From NCBI RefSeq assembly GCF_004210375.1, contig NC_134828.1, positions 26,094,400-26,158,399 on the forward strand: a stretch of DNA of 64,000 nucleotides, written 5' to 3'. The notes under the pieces are model-generated. The model was given only the letters and a program-made list of their open reading frames with translations, ran no database searches and was not told the origin of the DNA. The DNA comes from Tachypleus tridentatus. Lineage: Eukaryota > Arthropoda > Merostomata > Xiphosura > Limulidae. The position numbers and the translations under genes were made by a program. Shown piece after piece: positions 57,200 through 64,000 of this stretch (within the stretch, counting starts at the first letter, position 1; each line of letters starts with the position of its first letter).

Positions 57200-59090
57200 A
57201 CTGTCTCCCTTCTTTACTGTGCAAATAGTTCTATCTCTCTTTTGGGGATGTGGGCATTCCTTGAGTCTTTCATTCCTTTGGGACAAGAACATATGAGGTC
57301 TCTTCCAGTAGTTACAGCATGCTAATGGAGTATTCTTTCCAATCCCTTGTATGATCCTGTCTCACTACTCAGGACCAACATTGTAAATGGCTGTGGGATC
57401 AGAGCAACACCAATATTGGGGTATCCATTCCTCTCACCTTATCTCAAGATGCATCTCTTCAGAGATGGGGAACTTACCTACAAGGGCAGGAGTTTCAGAG
57501 AACTTGGACAGCAAACAAGTCTACCCTCCATATCAACGTTCTCAAACTTTTTGCAATACACTGGGCAATGGTTTAAGATCTGTCTCTCTTTGGGGAATTG
57601 TCATAATAAATTCTGGTAATTCCATGGTAGTATCTTAAGATCTGTCTCTGGGGAGGGAATTGTCATAATACATTCTGGTAATTCCATGGTAGTATCTTAA
57701 GATCTGTCTCTTGGAGGGGTAATTGTCATAATACATTCTGGTAATTCCATGGTAGTATCTTAAGATCTGTCTCTTGGAGGGGTAATTGTCATAATACATT
57801 CTGGTAATTCCATGGTAGTATCACAGGTTACTCATCAACAAGGCACTCATTCTCAAGGCCCTTATTTTCATACCTTTTATCTTCTTCACTGGGCTCATTC
57901 TCATTGTTGGTGGATAAATTTGTGTCTTTTAGCATGTCATGTTCCAGGAATGATGAACTTAATTGCATATCACTTGTCTTGACCCAACTGTATTTTCCAA
58001 TGGAGTGTATGCTATATTATGAGGTTTTCAGTGGATTTGCTCTTAGTTCTGGTCTCACCATATTTATTGGATCAGCTATGTTATGGATTATTTTTGCTAG
58101 GATATTAAAAGGAATTATCATTACTTACCCGATTGAATTACTAAAGGTTGCAACAGGCTTTATTGAAGTGGTGTGTTACATAAGACCATCTAGTCACCCA
58201 TTTTCTAGTTTCCAGTCACTTGGGTGGTGAACAAAGGCTTTTCCTCCAGTGTGTTCAAATGTGTTCCATCACTCTTAGATAAGAGGGTGAAGTTGAGGAT
58301 CTTCTCACCAGAATTTCCAGGGTGTTTTTTACCAGATGTCAGTGGGAGTGACACCAGCTTCCAAGGGAGCCCATTAATATTTCTGGTACAGATTTTAGAT
58401 GAAGCTATCTGGTTGAGGGGTACACGGCCCTTCTTTTTGATCAGAGTTGTTTGCATATAATGAGATATTGGTACTATGACCCCTTAATTCCAACCCCAAG
58501 TTATGGAACCTTTGCTGTGTGGTTGGGGCTAGCCTGTACTGATGATTACTCATATTCTAGTCATTAATATAGGCCATGTTCCAGGTGAAGAATATACGTG
58601 TTCTGGATGTATTGTAGTTACCCACTATTGTACCATTTTATCTCATATGACACTCCTGTTCTATACAGACACTTCCTGTATAGATCACGTCTGTACTGTC
58701 CTCTCCACCTTCTCAGTGTGAGATTCTAGCTATACTGTCAGCAGATGGTAAGTATGTTTTGGAAATTAACATTTTTCTAAACTGCAAATATATTTCCAAT
58801 AATACTTACTTCCCCTACACTCTCCCACCCTGCCTTCACACTAAAGAGCCAGTTTATGTCTTGAAAAAGTGATTACATTATGAGGATGGGATGCTTATAT
58901 AGAAGACATTTGAAGTTGGTGGATAAATTTGAAAATTAGATTTTCCCTGAGGCATTTGAGTGAGGTATAAAAGACTGGAACAAACTTTTTCAATAATTTC
59001 ATGGGCAAAGAGTGGAAACCCTGGGGACAGAAGTAGCTATAGTATGACAGGAGGTAGGTATTTTTGGAAATACAGTTTCAGTTTAGGAGG
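57200..59090 (+). mobile_element. Degraded DIRS-like retroelement, copy 2
   Basis: 57448-57560 reads DASLQRWGTYLQGQEFQRTW and then LHINVLKLFAIHWAMV, the RNase H pattern of DIRS-type elements. About 57934-57980 reads CHVPGMMNLIAYHL, the conserved HVPG..N..A..LS motif that ends that domain. The 3' part, 58470-59085, matches 1490-2215 in copy 1. Orientation is + in both. Stops, a tandem-repeat expansion and the N gap break the rest. The recombinase part is not visible here. Confidence 0.6.
57575..57822. repeat. 62-bp minisatellite inside the DIRS-like RNase H region
   Basis: Four copies of AAGATCTGTCTCTTGGAGGG + GTAATTGTCATAATACATTC + TGGTAATTCCATGGTAGTATCTT. It interrupts the RNase H reading between the HIN and HVPG motifs, so it arose by local amplification of element sequence. 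Confidence 0.9.
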
Positions 59091-59554
59091 ATGTTAACAT
59101 ATTTACACTTGTATAAAATATGTGCTTTTAAGATTCTCACATGTAATACTTTGTTGGCACTTTCTTTAAAAAAAATTTGTCAATGTCATACCCAAGTTTG
59201 ATATTGTAAATAATAGGTTGTAGATATTTTTTAGAATAAATGTATGTTGAAGTATAGTATCATTGGACTTTGATATATGCAATTTAAGTGAATGAAAGCT
59301 GTACACTCTAAATGTTTAGATTTTGAAGTTTAGGCAGTTAGTAGTGTTTTGTATTGTAACTTTTACAAAGGTTTGTTTGTGTCATGTTAGAATTGGATCA
59401 TATAAATCATTATCTCTAAGCACTTCCTTGCTTTATGGATGAGCTCAAGCTTAATTTGAGGGTTAGTTTTATTTTGTGCTTTATTATAGACTTTTACAAG
59501 CATCTTTCAATTAAAGTTTCTTTAGTTTATGGTAACTTTAAATAACAGAAGTCT

Positions 59555-60075
59555 TAACTTACAAGGTACCTCATTTTGCTGGTCTTTATGTTCCCACTAT
59601 GAAGCAGAGAGGGTGGTTATATCAGAGATGGTGGTTATATCAGAGTGGGTGGTTATGTTGGTTTACTCCTCTTCATTTACCCCAATCTTTCAAATAAGAT
59701 ATCTCGAGATTGGATGTAGGGATTTTGACCAAACTTGTGCAATAAGTACTACATACAAAGTTATAGGCCCAACAAACTTTTGAAGGTCATGGATTTAAGA
59801 TGTTAAGGGTAGAAGTTTGTAACTTAAATGTGACTTCACTTGGCTGATTTTTATGCTTCCAGTGTAAAGCAGATTGGGCATATTTGTTTACTTTTATCTG
59901 TTTATTTGTCTGTCTGTCATGATTTTGTAGACAGGATATCTGACATTGGATGAATAGATTTGAACTACATATGTAAGGAAAGTACTACATACAAAGTTCT
60001 AGGCCTTTTGGCTGTTGAGGTTGTGGGTCAGAAGTCAGTGATAGAAGTTTTAACTTGCAAGTTATATGGCTGATT
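59555..60075. repeat. Two diverged tandem copies of a ~265-bp repeat
   Basis: Shared blocks in order: GCAGA..GGG, GATATCT, GATTGGATG/CATTGGATG, AGTACTACATACAAAGTT then TAGGCC, and a final AGAAGT..AACTT..AAG. First copy 59555-59810, second 59820-60075. Family unknown. Confidence 0.65.
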
Positions 60076-61453
60076 TTTAATTTTTTATTTTTTTTCTTAT
60101 TCTTTGATTTCAAGAAGCTTCTCATTTACATAATATCACCAGGAAAGATTTTTTTAAAGTAACTTATAACATTTTTTTCCAAAGTATATTTTAATCTTGT
60201 ACTTCCTTATAATGCCTTAAATTTCTAAACCATCCTCAAGTTTCAAAGAACGCTTCCCTGATGTTTGGCATGAAGGTTTATTCCTGTCATTGCACATATT
60301 TTTTGTTTGCTCAAGTTTACTTGCAGGTCTGATAATGAAGATGAAGACAATTTATAAAACATTTTTATTTACAAAGTTCGAACTTTTTGGAATAAACTCA
60401 TTCCATCTTCAGCGAAATCTGAAAATCGTGTTATGAAGATGGTTATTCAATAAAAGTATAATATCACAATCACTAGTTTACTTAACTATTTTAAAAAAAT
60501 TATAAACAGAAAAATAAGACAAAAAATTAGATATATTTGACAATGGTTGAGTTTAAGTGTGAAAATTTAAAGACCTTTATGAGTCGTGTTTAGCTATGAG
60601 TAAGCTTTTGTTAGCATAGAGGTCAAGCTCTGAAGATCCTGTGGTTATAAGAGAGAAATAATTAAATGAAATATTGTGATCTGTGGTTTCAAAATGTGAA
60701 TGAATGATTGAGTGGTTAGGTTTTGAGTACTGAACAGTTGTTTCTGTTAGATACTGCTAAATGCTCACAGACTCTAATATTTAAGTGATGTTTTATTTTG
60801 CCAATGTACATGATTTTACAGTCAGTGTGTGTATTTATAGAAAACCCATGAATGTAGAAGTTTAGGTAGTTGATTTTTGTATTGAAATACGTTTTTAATG
60901 TGAGGTCTAGATTTATATATTAGTCAGAGCTTAATTTATGGGTAGAATTAAAGAGGAGAGTTTCTCTTTAATTTGCAAGATTTGTGAATCAATAAAAGGA
61001 AAGGAGATAATGAGAGAAAATTTGTAGACAGTGTGGCAGGCAGTGGAAATTTGTTGTTTAAAAAGTTGCAGTGGAAATTTGTTGTTTAAAAAGTTGCATG
61101 CTATCTTTGTTAGAAAATCAACTGGATGGCCATTACTTAACATGTTTGTATAGAAAGGTAACATTTGTGGGAAAAATAAAATAATTCAAACAAGGATTTA
61201 AAATTCTGTTTAACAATGATGTGACCTGATTATGTTTGAAGAAATTGGGATAAAACTATTAAAATTAGTGTAGAGGCCATTAAAAGTTCTTTTCGATAAA
61301 CAGCGTGTTTACCCTTTCTTTGGTATCTCTGAGGTTTAGGTATGGAAGGGAATTATTCTCCTCAAGTTTGGACCTCAACTTGATGTTCACAGTTAAAATC
61401 AAATCAACTGTAATCCTTTGTATTTGTGTTTCATTATGCCATTGACTGCTTCT
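60076..61453. other. Region without a recognised gene
   Basis: It contains a 30-bp doublet at about 61043-61100 (GCAGTGGAAATTTGTTGTTT + AAAAAGTT) and, at 60365-60425, TTCGAACTTTTTGGAATAAA CTCATTCCATCTTCAGC, which looks like an element tail that I cannot name. Confidence 0.4.
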
Positions 61454-61593
61454 CTTCAAAACTAACCAAACTAGTTATTGTAATATTTCTTCAAAACTAA
61501 CCAAACTAGTTATTGTAATATTTCTTCAAAACTAACCAAACTAGTTATTGTAATATTTCTTCAAAACTAACCAAACTAGTTATTGTAATATTA
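61454..61593. repeat. 35-bp minisatellite, four copies
   Basis: CTTCAAAACTAACCAAACTA + GTTATTGTAATATTT, four copies with no visible mismatch until the last edge. Confidence 0.95.
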
Positions 61594-63425
61594 TAGTTAG
61601 TACTCATTGTCATAACACAATTTTCAGATTTGACTGAAGATGGAACGAATGTATTCCAAATTGTTCAGATCTTATTAAACTTCATTTTCCCCATCACAAA
61701 TCCGTTACTTGCATGTAGCCTTGAAGTTACAGATTTGTAGTTCTCACATGCAGTGTAGCTGTCTTTTTTTTTGCAAGATAAGATATGCTTTTATTATTAT
61801 GATTTTTACGTGTGTTTTACATTATGTTCATTGCCTTCAATTGTTATGAAGAATTTCTTCTGTCCTTTTTTTTCTCTTTACTCTTTCCCATGGCCATGTA
61901 TCTTAAAACATGTTTGATAACTGTCTTCTCCTGATGAACTTTACAGTATTGTGTCCAGTTGAAATGAATGAAAGTTCTATTATCAAAATGAATTGCCTTT
62001 CTAGTTTTGCAAGGTACGTTTACTAATTTTCTCATATCTTGGCTATCCAGTTGTTGTTTTATATTCAGACTTTTTTATTGTATTTATTATTTACTTGATT
62101 TGTTTTATTTATTCTTACACAAAAATATTGTCTGATGTGGTTTTGCTTCTCTCTTCCTTTCACCATCTGATCGTTGTTCTAGCAGTTATATGTTTATTTA
62201 CCTCTGTCGTTTGAACTGTAAGATAACTGTGAACTGGAACCAACTGATGTGACACAATTGTGTCACCTATTAAATCTTCTCATTTCCAGGTTTCTCATTC
62301 CATAACTGCAGTAGTTCCACTGATATTACTTAGGCTAAGTGTGACCTAATGAATAACTTTTCAGGCTGTGGATCAGAAGATCCAAGCTCACACTACACAC
62401 TTTCAGATGTTTGTACATTATTATATTGACAGTCAATCTTGGTATTCACTGTGGAGTTCAAGTGGTAACAGGTGTTGCTGATTGTCTGCCTTCTTTATAA
62501 TTAGAAGTTTAAAATAATGAATTGGTGTACCAGAATCCTAAGGGTCTCTGACCTGACTGTTTTTCCAATATGTGTATTAAAGTACTTTCCATGTTGAAAT
62601 TACTACAGTCAGTTACCACATTGCTTAAATGCACATACTTAATAATAAGTCCTGTCTTCAGTCAAGTTTCGGCTTGTCATTTTCTACTGTCAAGCTATGA
62701 ACATTCCTTTTTTAAACCCATTTCTTTAGTATTTTGGAACTTTTTTTTTCCCAGTATTCACTGGATTATAGACCATCAATCATTCTCAATATATATGTTC
62801 CACAGTAGATTAATCCCCAATTTATACCAACTTGTACAAATCTCTATTCTACTTCTTGAAATTATTCTACCCTCACTCCAGTAGGGCATGACACTGAGTC
62901 AGAGCCAAACAATACAAGTCTTATGGAATGACCAGTCAAAGAATTAATTGAAGCATACAACCTTCTTGCATCAAACTTTATAATAATTTACTGACGACAT
63001 CAGAACACCTGCATGAAAAGTGAATTATAGATATTTTTTATTGTGATGTCAGAAAAACATGTAGGTTCAAGAAGGTTTAATAGAAGATGATGAAACCCCA
63101 TAACATGAACACTTTTAAAAGATGGACTTTCTTCTGTGTGGAATGATGGTTTAATTCTTCAAGTTGTATCATCATTCTCAGTTTATCCTTGCAAAAGAAA
63201 GGTTCACCTTTCAAAAGTGCTCAAGTTACAGGATATTTCTAACCATCGTTCAGTTATCTGTAGTTGCTTATCAAGTTCTTCAAAGTTGTTTCAAAGTCTG
63301 TTGAAAATACCTTTCTCTTTGCTCTCTTATAAATAAAAGAAAATGTTATCTACAAGCCCATGGTAGCTTTTAACACTCCCTACCTAAAGACGTTTCTAGT
63401 CCTGATTTCTCCAAGCCTGTTCCCC

Positions 63426-63460
<35 letters not shown>

Positions 63461-64000
63461 TGGGAATCTCGTTAATCCATTCATTAATGGATTTAAATGG
63501 CAATTTCATTTAAATACAAAATTATTAGCCTAATATTAATAACCTTTCAAGTTGCTCTGGGGCCTATTAGGTCCCACTTTTCATAGGAGTGTTAATCAGC
63601 TAGGTATATTAACTGTACAAGAACATTTCTCCACTTTATTTGGTATCTTTATGTTTTAGCTTTTTTGTTTATAAGTTATTTGCACTTTGTATCTTGAAAT
63701 TTGAAATGAGAGACAAGAGAGAATGTAAACATCACCTATCAACAAATCTTTAGCTGCTCTAACAAATAGTTGGATGTCATAGTTACTCTTATAATACAGC
63801 CCATAAGTGCAAAATGTGATTTTGTTGCAATGGAACACAAACAATGGACATTTAGATTTACAACTTTGGCAGCTTACCACAAAAGTTCACCTGGCCTAAT
63901 TTTATGGTCAAATGCTGACAGGCAATTCCTTTTTATGCATGGATTTTCTTTGTGGCTCAATCACGTATACATCTTAGTTGAACATGTGTTACTATCACAT
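61594..64000. other. Right edge, no recognised gene
   Basis: Composition resembles the DIRS-like regions (less AT-extreme, T/C-rich on +). Open stretches at 62570-62884 and 63136-63336 show no family motif. A TTAATCCATTCATTAATGGA near-palindrome lies at 63474. It may be further degraded retroelement. Confidence 0.35.

Noticed and set aside
56598-57325. Long open frames across 56598-57325 on both strands
   Set aside because: They are artefacts of the 500-base N gap.
57904-58460. Open frames of 108 and 78 codons after the minisatellite
   Set aside because: They lie inside the DIRS-like element; the first overlaps the HVPG motif in another frame, and the second has an equally long opposite-strand frame and no domain.

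Overview
This window is an AT-rich, intron-containing, repeat-rich animal genome segment. The gene content and one very abundant tRNA-Thr(CGT)-derived SINE (12 copies here) point to a chelicerate. From memory of that SINE I would place it in a horseshoe crab (Limulus/Tachypleus group); this was not tested by any search. One 500-base run of N (56686-57185) marks a scaffold gap.

Three host genes can be supported, all on the + strand and probably unrelated in function. (1) The last two coding exons of an ADAR-family RNA adenosine deaminase (2997-3234 and 7584-7812), separated by an intron that holds a Ty3/gypsy remnant. (2) A complete three-exon ALG2 mannosyltransferase gene (19969-23657), whose last exon is put out of frame by a run of eight C. 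(3) A two-coding-exon neuropeptide precursor of the CHH/ITP (crustacean hyperglycaemic hormone / ion transport peptide) family (49294-52838) with perfect six-cysteine spacing. It has a plausible TATA promoter and non-coding first exon near 47.0-47.16 kb. A second TATA-plus-splice-donor region at 54.7 kb could start another gene beyond the window.

Most of the rest is mobile DNA. 0-2.2 kb and 57.2-59.1 kb hold two degraded copies of a DIRS-like (tyrosine recombinase) retroelement. 3.5-6.8 kb is a Ty3/gypsy deletion derivative. 10.6-12.25 kb is a pogo/Tigger-like transposon hit by SINEs. 19.43-19.67 kb is a TTAA-flanked piggyBac-type MITE. 26.2-27.6 kb is a ZMYM1-like hAT transposase. 30.6-32.4 kb is a terminal-inverted-repeat element carrying a conserved protein I cannot assign to a named transposase superfamily. 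32.95-35.07 kb is a broken Maverick/Polinton. 39.4-42.15 kb is a rearranged gypsy element.

The region around the neuropeptide gene is unusually rich in tandem repeats: a 4-kb array of 26-bp units with higher-order structure (42.17-46.2 kb), an 11-copy pentanucleotide, a 94-bp/30-bp array, a 42-bp array, and a 52-bp array inside the coding intron. Best candidates for something undescribed are the 30.6-32.4 kb element with its heat-shock-element-like cluster, and the 26-bp higher-order satellite.
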